Shown here: in pieces, positions 1 to 8,596 of the stretch | Position numbering within the stretch: position 1 is the first letter of the stretch | How the letters are laid out: each line of letters starts with the position of its first letter | NCBI RefSeq assembly: GCF_044377035.1 | Contig: NZ_JBILJW010000013.1 | Location: 41,762-105,761, forward strand | Reading direction: 5' to 3' | DNA length: 64,000 nt | Source of the DNA: Silanimonas sp044377035 | GTDB lineage: Bacteria > Pseudomonadota > Gammaproteobacteria > Xanthomonadales > Xanthomonadaceae | Notes under the pieces: generated by a model | Told to the model about the DNA's origin: nothing | The model's input: the letters and a program-made list of their open reading frames with translations, nothing else | Database searches by the model: none | Made by a program: the position numbers and the translations under genes

Positions 1-255
1 GCCCAGCACCAGCGCCGAGAACACCAGCGGCAGCACCAGCATGAACAGCAGGTTGAGGAAGATCGAGCCGACCGGCTGCGTCACCCACTTCAGCGTCGCG
101 GCGAGCCAGGGCAAGGTCTGCTGCACGCCCTCGGCATCGACGACCTGCCCGAACGAGAACGCCAGCCCTCCAGCGACCGCGCCCGCTGCGAAGCCGAGCA
201 GCATCTTCGTGTGCAGGGCCAAGCCCGGCCCCTCCGTTGCGCTACCGACACCCAT
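1..255 (-). CDS. Dicarboxylate/amino acid:cation symporter (DAACS family), N-terminal part
   Basis: The gene starts with ATG at 255 and runs off the left edge, so only the first 85 residues are visible. They contain a short cytoplasmic start, a first hydrophobic helix (LLGFAAGAVAGGLAF) and then IFLNLLFMLVLPLVFSALVLG-type sequence, which matches the conserved TM2 region of sodium:dicarboxylate symporters (GltP/DctA/SstT relatives). The product would be an inner-membrane carrier driven by sodium or protons. The upstream AGCS carrier gene ends 10 bp before this start, so both carriers are probably co-transcribed. The exact substrate cannot be judged from this fragment. Confidence 0.75.
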   Translation of the reverse strand, partial: MGVGSATEGPGLALHTKMLLGFAAGAVAGGLAFSFGQVVDAEGVQQTLPWLAATLKWVTQPVGSIFLNLLFMLVLPLVFSALVLG

Positions 256-265
256 CGTGATCGCC

Positions 266-1831
266 TCAGCCCGACGTCGGGCGGATCTCGCCCGACTTCA
301 GCTTCGCGAAGTAGCCATCCACTTCCTCGCGCACCACCGGCAGCAGGAGGTACACGCCGATCAGGTTCGGAATGGCCATCAGGAAGATCAGGCCATCGGA
401 AAGATTGATCAGCTGCGCGAGGTCCATCGTGCAGGCGACGACGGCCGCGGCGAGGTACAGGAGGATGTAGCTGTTCGTCACCCAGCGACGCTCACCGGTG
501 AGGTAAGTCGCGGCCTTGGCGCCGTAGTAGGCCCAGGTCAGCATCGTCGAGAACGCGAACAGGAACACCGCCACGGTGAGCACGTAGGGGAACCAGTCGA
601 ACACCGTCGCGAAGGCGGTCGAGGTGATGGCCACGCCTTCCATGCCCTCGATCTTCCACGCACCGGTCACCACGACCATCAGCGCCGTCGCGGTGCAGAC
701 GATCACCGTGTCGATGAAGGGCTCCCACAGCGCGACGAGGCCCTCGGTGGCGGGGTGCTTGGTCTTCACCGCGGAATGGGCGATGGGCGCGGAACCCAAA
801 CCGGCCTCGTTCGAGAACGCCGCACGCTGGAAACCGGCGAGCAAGGCACCAATCACGCCGCCCGCCGCGGCTTCACCGCTGAAGGCGGAGGAAACGATCA
901 ACCCGATCGCACCCGGCAGCGCATCGATGTGGACGACAAGCACCGCGCCGCAGCCGACGAGGTACACGAGGATCATGGCGGGGATCAGCTTCTCGGTAAC
1001 CCGGCCGATGCGGGTGATGCCGCCCAGCACGACGAGGCCCGCTAGCGAGGCGATGCCGATGCCGAAGGCCCAGCCCATGCCTTCCAGCGGGCCGTCCGCG
1101 CCGCCGGTGACTTTGTGGAACTGTGCGAAGGCCTGGTTGGCCTGGAACATGGAGCCCGCGCCGATACCGCCGAGCATCGCGCAGACCGCGAACAGCGCGG
1201 CCAGCGCCTTGCCGAAGCCCCCCAGCGACCGGTAGCGCTCGGCGATTCCCCGCGACAGGTAGTACATCGGACCGCCGGAGACCGTGCCGTCCGGGTTCTG
1301 CTGGCGGTACTTCACGCCGAGGGTGCACTCGGCGAACTTCGTGCTCATGCCGAGCAGGCCGGCCACGATCATCCAGAAGGCGGCACCCGGACCGCCGATC
1401 GTGATCGCCAACGCAACGCCGGCGATGTTGCCGAGGCCGACCGTGCCCGAGACCGCCGACGTCAGCGCCTGGAAGTGCGAGACCTCGCCGGGGCTCCCGG
1501 GCTCCGCGTAGTGGCCACGCATCAGGCGGAAGCCCTGCATGAAGCCGCGGAAGTTGATGAACCGGAAGTACAGGGTGCACACCACGCCGCCCAGCAGCAG
1601 CCAGGCGACGATCAGCGGGATGGCCGTTTCGCCGGCACCGCAAGCCCCGCTCATCGAGTAGGAGAGGCCGTCGCCAACGCAGGCCCGCGAGAAGATCGCA
1701 CCCCCCACCGCGTTCGCGATCGGTTCCACCGCGCGATTGATCGTTTCATCGAGGCCTGCGGCGGCGATCCCGCCCAGCGCCGTCGCATCCTGCCCCACCA
1801 CCGGCCCGAAGGCCGCGTCCATCGTCGTCAT
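266..1831 (-). CDS. Sodium:alanine symporter family (AGCS) protein
   Basis: A 521-residue inner-membrane protein with many hydrophobic helices. It carries the AGCS hallmarks: GTVGLGNIAGVALAI near residue 130 and PGAAFWMIVAGLLGMSTKF about 20 residues later, followed by SGGPMYYLSRG and, further on, AAFSNEAGLGSAPIAH. Family members (AlsT, DagA, AgcS) take up alanine or glycine with sodium. Its length is close to the family's usual 450-540 residues; the N-terminus is somewhat long, with a short Cys-containing periplasmic segment before the first conserved helix. Starts are possible at ATG 1831 or ATG 1822. It is followed after 10 bp by a DAACS carrier in the same direction, suggesting a small uptake operon. 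Confidence 0.9.
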   Translation of the reverse strand: MTTMDAAFGPVVGQDATALGGIAAAGLDETINRAVEPIANAVGGAIFSRACVGDGLSYSMSGACGAGETAIPLIVAWLLLGGVVCTLYFRFINFRGFMQGFRLMRGHYAEPGSPGEVSHFQALTSAVSGTVGLGNIAGVALAITIGGPGAAFWMIVAGLLGMSTKFAECTLGVKYRQQNPDGTVSGGPMYYLSRGIAERYRSLGGFGKALAALFAVCAMLGGIGAGSMFQANQAFAQFHKVTGGADGPLEGMGWAFGIGIASLAGLVVLGGITRIGRVTEKLIPAMILVYLVGCGAVLVVHIDALPGAIGLIVSSAFSGEAAAGGVIGALLAGFQRAAFSNEAGLGSAPIAHSAVKTKHPATEGLVALWEPFIDTVIVCTATALMVVVTGAWKIEGMEGVAITSTAFATVFDWFPYVLTVAVFLFAFSTMLTWAYYGAKAATYLTGERRWVTNSYILLYLAAAVVACTMDLAQLINLSDGLIFLMAIPNLIGVYLLLPVVREEVDGYFAKLKSGEIRPTSG

Positions 1832-1879
1832 CCCGTCCTCGGTCCGCTTCCAACACGAAAGGCCGAGGCTAACAGCCGG

Positions 1880-3046
1880 CTATGTGAACAAATCCTCAGC
1901 ACGTGTGAGCAATTCGTCACGGGTCTGCGGCTTGCCCACGAGCCAACCCTGCGCGTAGTCACAGCCCAAGCGCTTGAGCACGGCCAACTGGGCCTCGCTC
2001 TCGATGCCTTCGACCACGATCGAAGCGTCCAAGGATTTGGCCATCGCCACGATGGTCTCGACGATCGCCATCGACCGCGCGTCGGTCAGCATGTTCTGGA
2101 CGAAGCCCTGGTCGATCTTGAGGGTGTCGAAGGGCAGCAGGTGCATCTGGGTGAGGTGCGAGTAGCCGGTGCCGAAGTCGTCCAGCGCCACCTTCACCCC
2201 GTGGCCATGGCAGAGCGCGATGAACCCCTGCATCAGCACCGGATTCATCGCCTGGCTCTCGGTGATCTCGATCTTGATGCTGCCCCGCGGCAGGCCGGCT
2301 GCATCGACGCGCGCGATGACGCGCTCCAGCAAGCCCGACTCGCGCAACTGCCGCGCGCTCACGTTCACGGCGACGAACAGCGGGCGTCCGGCCGCATCGA
2401 TGAACTCACGCGCGGCGGCGCAGGCGGTGTCGAACACGTATTCGCCGACCGGGACGATCAGCGAGGTCTCCTCGGCAAGCGCGACGAACTCGGCGGGGGA
2501 GATCGGGCCGCGCTCCGGATTCGTCCAGCGCACCAAGGCTTCGAAACCGGCGATCCGTCCCTCGGCCACGTGCAGCAGGGGCTGGTATCGGACATCTAGG
2601 CCGCCGACGTTCAGTGCCGCGCGCAATTGCGACTCGAGGCGCATCTTGCCGACGCCCGCTGCCTCGTCCGGCACTTCCACGGAAGACGCCTTCGCTGTTC
2701 CGCCCTGCAAGGCGGCCAAAGCACTGCGGTAACGTTGCAAGGTGCCCTGCAGCAGGGCACGGATCACCGGATCGGCGCCCTCGATGCGCTCGGCGATCTG
2801 GGCGCGGTCCAGCGCGATCAGGCGACAGGCCGACAAGGCGACGGCCGTCGCCGTGCGCGGAGCGGCATCGATCACCGCCATCTCCCCGATGATCGCCCCC
2901 GGCCCCAGCAAGGCCAGCACCACCTCGTGGCCGCGCTGCGTCGCACGGATCTCCACCTGGCCCTCGTCGAGGATGAAGGCCGTGGTGGGCGGATCCCCCT
3001 CGCGGAAGAGCACCTCTCCGGGCTGCAGTCGGATTTCCGCGCTCAT
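1880..3046 (-). CDS. Cyclic nucleotide-binding domain / EAL domain c-di-GMP phosphodiesterase
   Basis: A 388-residue cytoplasmic protein. Residues 5-115 form a Crp-like cNMP-binding fold (FREGDPPTTAFILDEGQVEI, then GPGAIIGEMAVIDAAPRTAT, the phosphate-binding cassette). Residues 150-380 form an EAL domain. The expected catalytic residues are present: E169 in EALVRW, N228 in VNVSARQL, E263 in ITES, the DD pair 289-290 in DDFGTG, K310 in KIDQGFV, E346 in EGIE and Q366 in QGWLVG. It should therefore be an active phosphodiesterase degrading c-di-GMP, possibly tuned by cAMP or another cyclic nucleotide. No DNA-binding domain or GGDEF domain is present. It stands alone downstream of the pil operon terminator. 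Confidence 0.9.
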   Translation of the reverse strand: MSAEIRLQPGEVLFREGDPPTTAFILDEGQVEIRATQRGHEVVLALLGPGAIIGEMAVIDAAPRTATAVALSACRLIALDRAQIAERIEGADPVIRALLQGTLQRYRSALAALQGGTAKASSVEVPDEAAGVGKMRLESQLRAALNVGGLDVRYQPLLHVAEGRIAGFEALVRWTNPERGPISPAEFVALAEETSLIVPVGEYVFDTACAAAREFIDAAGRPLFVAVNVSARQLRESGLLERVIARVDAAGLPRGSIKIEITESQAMNPVLMQGFIALCHGHGVKVALDDFGTGYSHLTQMHLLPFDTLKIDQGFVQNMLTDARSMAIVETIVAMAKSLDASIVVEGIESEAQLAVLKRLGCDYAQGWLVGKPQTRDELLTRAEDLFT

Positions 3047-3093
3047 CCCTTGCCTCCGTCATCGCTTGGCGCCACGACCGCACCCTACAACGA

Positions 3094-3117
3094 AAAACGG
3101 GGCCGAAGCCCCGTTTT
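3094..3117 (-). terminator. Rho-independent terminator after pilQ
   Basis: A perfect 10-bp stem (AAAACGGGGC with its complement) closed by a four-base loop, which reads UUCG on the minus strand, followed there by a T-rich end. It lies 36 bp past the pilQ stop codon and fits an intrinsic terminator for pilMNOPQ. The A/T ends also allow function in the opposite direction. Confidence 0.8.
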
Positions 3118-3152
3118 CCTTCCCGCCCCGTGCGGGGGGCTGGACCGCTCGA

Positions 3153-5390
3153 TCAGCGGGTCGAGCCCGCCACCTGCAGGATGCGCGGGGTGACGAAGAT
3201 CAGCAGCTCCGCCTTCTCGCTCCTCCGATCGTTGTTGCGGAAGAGGTTGCCGAGGCCCGGGATGTCACCGAGGAAGGGCACCTTCGACAGATCCTCGCGC
3301 CTCTCGAACTCGTAGATGCCACCCACCACGACCGTCTGGCCGTTGTTGATCAGGACCGCCGTGTTGACCTCTCGCTTGGTGATCTGCGGGACGCTGCCAC
3401 CGCCCGGCACCTCGATGAAGCCCGCCACTTCGTCCTTCTTCACGCCAAGTGCGAGGAACACGCGATTGTCCTGCGTAATGGTCGGCGTGACCTTGAGCTC
3501 CAGCAGCGCCTCCTTGAACTGCACCGTCGCGGTTTGCTGCCCACCGGCGCCTTGGACGGTAACGTAGCCAATCTCATCGCCCTGCTTGATGATGGCTTCG
3601 CGCTGGTTGGCGGTGATGACGCGCGGATTGGCGACAACTTCACCTCGCCCCTCCTCTTGAATGGCCTGCAACTCGATATCGAGATCCAGGCTGTTGCCCA
3701 GAATGGTAAAGGCCATCGTAGAAGCGGTGTTGTTCGCGAAACGCGTGTTTAGGATCTGCGTAAAGGCAGGAACGGTCAGCTCGGGCCGCGTGGGGCGCTC
3801 ACTGGTGAGTCCGTTGTTGAAATCCGCGAGCTCAGCCTGATACAGCGCCAATGCCGCATTGTTCTCCGCAACCTGGTTGAGGTAATTGCGATTGCTCGCG
3901 GTATTCCCGGAAGCGATGACGTCGCCCTCCGTTCCGCTGACGCCAAAGCGCGCACCGATTTCGCGGGCGAAGCTCTCCTGCGCAATGACGATTCGGGCCT
4001 CGATCAGCACCTGGTCGACCGGCCGATCCAGAACGGCCACCAGATCCTTGATGCCCTGCACCTTCTTGGCGGTGTCCGCCACCAGCAAGGTGTTCGAACG
4101 GGTGTCGAAGCTGACGCTGCCGCGCGGCGACAGGAAGCCGCGATCGGCCTCACCACCACCCTGTCCTCCTTGACTGGACTGACCGCCTCCCTGTGCGGTC
4201 TTACTACCCTCAGTCAAGAGCGTGGCGATTTCCTCGGCATTGGCATAGTTGATGACAATAATCTCGTTTACCAGCTCCGCCTTGCTTTCCAACGACATTC
4301 GGGCAGCCTCGCGCGCCTGCTCGAACGCTGCGATCTCGGCCTGCGGCGCCACCCACACCACGTTGCCGTCGCGACGCTTGTCCAGCGACTTGGCGCGCAG
4401 CACCACGTCGAGGGCCTGGTCCCACGGCACGTTGATCAGGCGCAGCGTCAGGTTCCCCTGCACGGTGTCGGCCGCCACGATGTTGAGGCCCGATTCTTCG
4501 GCGACCAGCTGCAGGATGGTGCGCACCGGCACGTCCTGGAAATTGAAGGTCACCGGCTTGCCGGCGTAGCGCTGTGGCTCTGCTGCCGCGCCGGCCTGGC
4601 CCACCGCCGCGGTGGCCGCGCCCTTCGGCATCACTTCCAGCACGTATTCGTTGCCGGTCTGGTAAGCGCTGGTCTCGAACAGGCCTTCCGTCGCGATCAC
4701 GATCTGGGTGCCACCGTCCTTCGACGCGGGGTCGAGGCGGGTGACGGGCGTGGCGAAGTCGGTGACGTCGAGACGACGCGCCTGGTCGACCGGCAGCTGG
4801 GCGTTCTCGACATCGACGTAGAGACGATCGCCGTCGCGACGCAAGCTGGCCTGAGCGCCTTCCTGGTTGAAGCGGAGGATCACGCGGCCCGAGCCGTCCT
4901 CGCCGCGGCGGAAATCGACCGCCGAGACGCGGATGCCAGAATCGAGGCGCTTGGCCGGATCCGGCGAGGCCGCCACCACCGTGGCTGACGAGGCAGCGTT
5001 ACCCGGTTCGAGGGACAGGACCAGCAGGTTGCCATTGCTGCGGGTCGTGTAGCCCGCGTTGCGGAACAGGTCGACGACAGCGCGCGTGCGGCCACCGGCC
5101 TCGACGATCGAGACGGCGGAAGCGGCGCCGGACCCGACGGCGAGTCGACGCGCGTCGAAACCGTTGCCGGTCTCCGGGAAGTCAATGGCGATGCGTGGCG
5201 GCACGTCGGTGGTGAACGCGTTCACCGCGCCGACCGGCTGCTCGAATTCGAACGTGATGTCCACCTTGCCGCCGCTGCCGGCCGCATAGCGGACATCCTT
5301 CAAGGTGTTGGCCGCTAGGGCCGGGAACGCCGCCGTCCAAAGCAGGCAGGCCGCCAGAGCGGCACGGGCCGCGATTTTCTTCGTGCTCAT
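3153..5390 (-). CDS. pilQ: Type IV pilus secretin PilQ
   Basis: Outer-membrane secretin through which type IV pili extrude. I chose ATG 5390: it follows an AAGG ribosome site and begins a clean signal peptide (MSTKKIAARAALAACLLWTA, cleavage after AFPALA). An upstream GTG at 5435, overlapping the pilP stop, would add 15 residues. From there (745 aa): two AMIN peptidoglycan-binding domains in the first third, an STN/N0 domain (VTFNFQDVPVRTILQLVAEE), a secretin N domain with a Gly/Gln-rich linker, and the C-terminal secretin pore with VPFLGDIPGLGNLFR and a final ELLIFVTPRIL. The pore domain holds an Asn/Ala-rich stretch, coded near 3740-3920, whose DNA is less GC-rich than its surroundings. Last gene of pilMNOPQ. 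Confidence 0.96.
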   Translation of the reverse strand: MSTKKIAARAALAACLLWTAAFPALAANTLKDVRYAAGSGGKVDITFEFEQPVGAVNAFTTDVPPRIAIDFPETGNGFDARRLAVGSGAASAVSIVEAGGRTRAVVDLFRNAGYTTRSNGNLLVLSLEPGNAASSATVVAASPDPAKRLDSGIRVSAVDFRRGEDGSGRVILRFNQEGAQASLRRDGDRLYVDVENAQLPVDQARRLDVTDFATPVTRLDPASKDGGTQIVIATEGLFETSAYQTGNEYVLEVMPKGAATAAVGQAGAAAEPQRYAGKPVTFNFQDVPVRTILQLVAEESGLNIVAADTVQGNLTLRLINVPWDQALDVVLRAKSLDKRRDGNVVWVAPQAEIAAFEQAREAARMSLESKAELVNEIIVINYANAEEIATLLTEGSKTAQGGGQSSQGGQGGGEADRGFLSPRGSVSFDTRSNTLLVADTAKKVQGIKDLVAVLDRPVDQVLIEARIVIAQESFAREIGARFGVSGTEGDVIASGNTASNRNYLNQVAENNAALALYQAELADFNNGLTSERPTRPELTVPAFTQILNTRFANNTASTMAFTILGNSLDLDIELQAIQEEGRGEVVANPRVITANQREAIIKQGDEIGYVTVQGAGGQQTATVQFKEALLELKVTPTITQDNRVFLALGVKKDEVAGFIEVPGGGSVPQITKREVNTAVLINNGQTVVVGGIYEFERREDLSKVPFLGDIPGLGNLFRNNDRRSEKAELLIFVTPRILQVAGSTR

Positions 5391-5431
5391 CTGTGCGCCT
5401 TCAGTCGTCGAGGTAGTCATGCGCGTCCCCA

Positions 5432-5941
5432 TCACTTGTCATCCAAGGCCAGACTGGCCTGTCGTTCGAGCCATCCACCGGCACCGTCGGACACCAGCTC
5501 GACGATCTCGATGCGCTCGGGAGCAACCGAGGCCACGCGGCCATCGCTCTGCCCCAGGTAGTTGTTCACCCGCACGCGGTACGTGACCTTGTCGGGCGCG
5601 AGGACCAGCGCGATCGTGTCCGCACCGGTGCCGATCGTGCCGACCATCTGCAGCGCGTCGAGCGGGAAGGCTTCCAGAGCCTCCTTGCGACGGTTCGGGT
5701 CCGGCCGCGGACCCGCAGCATCCCGATTGCCGACCGGCGCGGAGAACGGATCGCGAAGCGTATCCGCGGTGTACTCCACCGGCGGGAACGTGCGAAGCGG
5801 CGGCAGCGGGTCAAGCGGCGGCGCCGGGCGGGCCTTCACTTCGGCCACCCAGGCCTCGAGATCGGCCGTACTGCGGCCGCAGCCGGCCAACGCGAAGGCC
5901 ACGAAGGTAACGAGGCTCATGCGGACGAGCATCTTGTTCAT
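5432..5941 (-). CDS. pilP: Type IV pilus assembly lipoprotein PilP
   Basis: A 169-residue inner-membrane lipoprotein. The signal sequence ends in the lipobox LAGC, with Cys at about residue 21. A Pro-rich linker (KARPAPPLDPLPPLRTFPP) follows, then the conserved DPFSAP segment and a small beta-rich domain that binds PilQ (LQMVGTIG...ALVLAPDKVTYRVRVNNYLGQSDGRV). PilP joins the PilN-PilO inner-membrane complex to the secretin. The gene overlaps pilO by 4 bp upstream and abuts pilQ, as in other gammaproteobacterial pilMNOPQ operons. Confidence 0.96.
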   Translation of the reverse strand: MNKMLVRMSLVTFVAFALAGCGRSTADLEAWVAEVKARPAPPLDPLPPLRTFPPVEYTADTLRDPFSAPVGNRDAAGPRPDPNRRKEALEAFPLDALQMVGTIGTGADTIALVLAPDKVTYRVRVNNYLGQSDGRVASVAPERIEIVELVSDGAGGWLERQASLALDDK

Positions 5942-6654
5942 TGCTGACCTCCCTGCGGCACGGCACCACCCTGCGGCACGGAGCCCCCCTGCGGGGTCGC
6001 CGCCGCGGATGCGGCTTTCGCGGCGATCTCGGATTCGTCGAGGTAGCGGTAGGTCTTGATGGTGCCCTTGAGACCAAGCGTACCTGGCGGCAAAGCGGGC
6101 TCCCCGGCAGCGGGCTCCTTCGGCGCGAGGGAGATGTCGTGGAAGGTCATGATGACCACGCGGGGAAGCGACGCGACACCGCTGACGAACTGGCCGAACT
6201 GATGGTACGTGCCGTTCATCTCGAGCGTGATGGGCTGTTCGGCATAGAAATCCTTCAAGACCTCAGCGCCGGGCTGGAACAGCTCGTTGTTGATGCCGGT
6301 GGCGCGCGCCGTCTGCGAGATATCGACGATCAGGTCGGGCATCTCCGTCCTCGAGGGCAACTGGCGCAGCATCTGCTTGAGCATCTGCTCCATCTGCTCG
6401 AGCTGCGCCTTGAGGGGCTCGAGATTGGCCGCTTTCGCCGCCTCTTTCTCGTAATCCCCGCGCAGCGTCACTTCTTCAGCCTCCAGACCTTCCAAGGTGG
6501 TCTGCTTGTCACGGATCACGAGGTACCAGCCGAGGAAGGCGACGAGCAGCGCGGCAAGGACGCCGGCACCGACCTTCGCTTCTTGCGGCCAAGCCCCTGA
6601 GTTATTGAAGTCGAGGTTGTTGATGTCGCTGAGTTTGAACTTGCTTTTGGCCAT
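5938..6654 (-). CDS. pilO: Type IV pilus alignment protein PilO
   Basis: An inner-membrane protein of 238 residues when begun at ATG 6654 (MAKSKFKLSDINNLDFNN), the usual PilO N-terminus. The frame stays open further upstream but gives only Arg/Pro-rich shadow sequence. One TM helix (about residues 25-45, VLAALLVAFLGWYLVI) is followed by a coiled coil (EEVTLRGDYEKEAAKAANLE, LKQMLRQLPSRTEMP) and a periplasmic ferredoxin-like domain (YHQFGQFVSGVASLPRVV). It dimerises with PilN. The last 25 residues are low-complexity and include repeated PQGG[S/A]V hexapeptides coded by near-perfect 18-bp repeats, which are not part of the conserved fold. Confidence 0.95.
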   Translation of the reverse strand: MAKSKFKLSDINNLDFNNSGAWPQEAKVGAGVLAALLVAFLGWYLVIRDKQTTLEGLEAEEVTLRGDYEKEAAKAANLEPLKAQLEQMEQMLKQMLRQLPSRTEMPDLIVDISQTARATGINNELFQPGAEVLKDFYAEQPITLEMNGTYHQFGQFVSGVASLPRVVIMTFHDISLAPKEPAAGEPALPPGTLGLKGTIKTYRYLDESEIAAKAASAAATPQGGSVPQGGAVPQGGQQ

Positions 6655-6664
6655 GGTCGGGTCC

Positions 6665-7354
6665 TCAGGAGGCCTCGGGCGCGGCCGTGGGCGCGCTGCC
6701 GGGAGCGGCCGCGGGCGCGTTGGACGGCACGCTGCCACTCGGCGTTGCACCCTCTTCCGCTTCAGCCTCTTCGCTTGTCGAGCGGAGGGTCACGGTCATC
6801 TCGAAACCGAAGGGCAGGGAGCGATCCGTCGGAGTCGTCGGCCGAGCGGCGCTCGCCGCCTGCGTGGCATCGCCGGCCTTGATGATGCTCAGCCGGGGGT
6901 TGTTGATCAGGCCACTGGCCTCGAGGTTGCGCATGTAGGCACTCACGCGCGACTCGGATTGCGAACGGCCGGCCAAGGTCAGCTCCTGGCCCACCTGCTT
7001 GATGGTGACCAGGCGCACGCCGTCGGGGATGGTGCGGACCAGCTCTTCGAAGAGCCGGACGTTCTGCGAGCGATCGGCCTGCAACTCCTCGATGACGTCC
7101 TTGCGCTGCAGCAGGCTGGCCTTGCGCGCCTCGACGGTCTCGATCTCTACGTTCTGCGCCACGGCTTCCGCAATGCGCTGCTTGAGCAGGTCGTTGCGCG
7201 CCGTTTGCCCTTCGATCTGCCCGTCGTAGTAGGAGGACCCGGCGAACACCAGCGCGACGCCGGCGATCAGCGCGCCGCCGAGCATCGTCGCAAAGTCCTT
7301 CTGGCGCTGCTTGCGGCGCTCGGCGCGCCACGGCAAAAGATTGATGCGTGCCAT
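6665..7354 (-). CDS. pilN: Type IV pilus assembly protein PilN
   Basis: A 229-residue bitopic membrane protein beginning with the invariant PilN N-terminus MARINLLPWR, the tail that docks into PilM. A basic stretch, one TM helix (about residues 25-43) and a coiled coil (EARKASLLQRKDVIEELQAD) follow, then the periplasmic domain with IPDGVRLVTIKQVGQELTL. The last 30 residues are an Ala/Pro/Glu-rich tail (EEAEAEEGATPSG and onward) beyond the conserved domain. The start codon overlaps the end of pilM, indicating tight translational coupling. Confidence 0.96.
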   Translation of the reverse strand: MARINLLPWRAERRKQRQKDFATMLGGALIAGVALVFAGSSYYDGQIEGQTARNDLLKQRIAEAVAQNVEIETVEARKASLLQRKDVIEELQADRSQNVRLFEELVRTIPDGVRLVTIKQVGQELTLAGRSQSESRVSAYMRNLEASGLINNPRLSIIKAGDATQAASAARPTTPTDRSLPFGFEMTVTLRSTSEEAEAEEGATPSGSVPSNAPAAAPGSAPTAAPEAS

Positions 7355-8412
7355 CAGTCGAAGCTCCTCAGGGCCAGGCCGCAGGCGATCATCAAGGAGG
7401 GCGCGTCCTGCTGCAGCGCGTGCGCCTGCACGCGCGGGCCGAGGCCCATGTTGGCCAGCGGGTTGGCGACGACCGTCGGGATGCCGAGGTGCTCCTCCAC
7501 CATGCGGTCGACGCCGGCGATCGAGGCGCAGCCGCCGGCCAGCACGACCTGGTCGACGCGGTTGAACTCGGAGCCGGCATAGAAGAACTGCAGCAGGCGG
7601 CTGACCTGCTGGACCATCGCTTCCTTGAAGGGCTCGAGCACTTCCGGCTCGTAGCTCTCCGGCAAGCCGCCCTGGCGCTTGGCGGCACCGGCTTCTTCGT
7701 AGCTCATGCCGTAGCGGCGCATGATCTCGTCGGTGAGCTGCTTGCCGCCGAAGACCTGCTCGCGGGCGTAGATGCTGCGGCCGTTGCGGATGACGTTCAG
7801 CGTGGTCATCGTCGAGCCGATGTCGACGAGCGCGACGATCGCGTCCTTGCCGACGCCGAGCTGGTCGGCGACGAGCTTGAAGGCGTTCTCCAGCGCGAAG
7901 ACCTCGACGTCGACGACTTTCGCCGTCAGGCCACCGAGCTCCAGCGCCTGCTGGCGCAGCTCGACGTTCTCGGTGCGCGAGGCGGCGAGGATGACGTGCA
8001 CGTTCTCCGGGCTGGATGGCACCGGACCCAGAACTTCGAAATCGAGGCTGACTTCGTCGATCGGGAAGGGAATGTAGTTGGCCGCCTCGAGCTGCACCTG
8101 GTCTTCCATCGCATCGTCGTCGAGGTCCGCCGACATGCTGATCACCTTGGTGATCACCGCGGCGCCCGACACGGCGACGGAAGCGTGCTTGACCTTGCTG
8201 CCGGAACGGTTGAGCGCGCGCTTGATGGCTTCACCCACCGCCTCGACTTCGACGATGTTCTTTTCGACAACGGCATTGGGCGGCAGCGCCTCCACGCCGT
8301 AGTGGTCGACCCGGTAACGGTTGCCGACCTGACTGAGCTGGAGCAGCTTCACGGCTGTCGAACTGATGTCGATCCCGACCAGCGGAACCCTGGATGGACT
8401 GAACAAACCCAT
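7354..8412 (-). CDS. pilM: Type IV pilus assembly ATPase-like protein PilM
   Basis: A 352-residue cytoplasmic actin-like protein (FtsA/MreB superfamily) that binds the PilN tail and ATP. Recognisable parts are the N-terminal phosphate-1 loop VGIDISSTAVKLLQLS, the central VALVDIGSTMTTLNVI phosphate-2 motif and the C-terminal VVLAGGCASIAGVDRMVEE adenosine motif. Length is normal (about 350). It is the first gene of the operon; the divergent neighbour is mrcA, the same arrangement as in Pseudomonas and Xanthomonas. Confidence 0.97.
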   Translation of the reverse strand: MGLFSPSRVPLVGIDISSTAVKLLQLSQVGNRYRVDHYGVEALPPNAVVEKNIVEVEAVGEAIKRALNRSGSKVKHASVAVSGAAVITKVISMSADLDDDAMEDQVQLEAANYIPFPIDEVSLDFEVLGPVPSSPENVHVILAASRTENVELRQQALELGGLTAKVVDVEVFALENAFKLVADQLGVGKDAIVALVDIGSTMTTLNVIRNGRSIYAREQVFGGKQLTDEIMRRYGMSYEEAGAAKRQGGLPESYEPEVLEPFKEAMVQQVSRLLQFFYAGSEFNRVDQVVLAGGCASIAGVDRMVEEHLGIPTVVANPLANMGLGPRVQAHALQQDAPSLMIACGLALRSFD

Positions 8413-8480
8413 CGGTTTCTCCCCTTCCCACGGGCGCTTACGTGAGATTAATGCGCCGGAACATTAAAAGCAGAAAACTG

Positions 8481-8486
8481 TGTCAA
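8481..8486 (-). promoter_or_regulatory. Probable -35 element of the pilMNOPQ promoter
   Basis: On the minus strand a perfect TTGACA lies 69 bp upstream of the pilM start codon. A/T-rich sequence (TTTTCTGCTTTTAATGTT) follows; the best -10 candidate there is AATGTT or TAATGT with a short 14-15 bp spacer. The -35 match is strong, the -10 assignment is not. Confidence 0.45.
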
Positions 8487-8561
8487 CCGCAACGCCTCCT
8501 TAACGCCCCACCCTGCCCGGGGCCGGCCGGACCCCGCCCCAGCGTGGTCCCGCCCCCCCGG

Positions 8562-8567
8562 TATACT
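8562..8567 (+). promoter_or_regulatory. Probable -10 element (TATACT) upstream of mrcA
   Basis: TATACT differs from the sigma-70 -10 consensus at one base and sits 30 bp before the mrcA ATG in otherwise very GC-rich DNA. The wider context TATACTCCGCC recurs almost unchanged before rph and the cobalamin riboswitch. No convincing -35 box was seen. Confidence 0.5.
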
Positions 8568-8596
8568 CCGCCCTCCCCGCCTTGAGACACCCCCTG

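Noticed and set aside
5390..5435. Upstream GTG (5435) or ATG (5432, 5420) as the pilQ start
   Set aside because: They place up to 15 polar residues before an otherwise ideal signal peptide; ATG 5390 has its own AAGG site. The choice stays open because coupling to pilP is also plausible.
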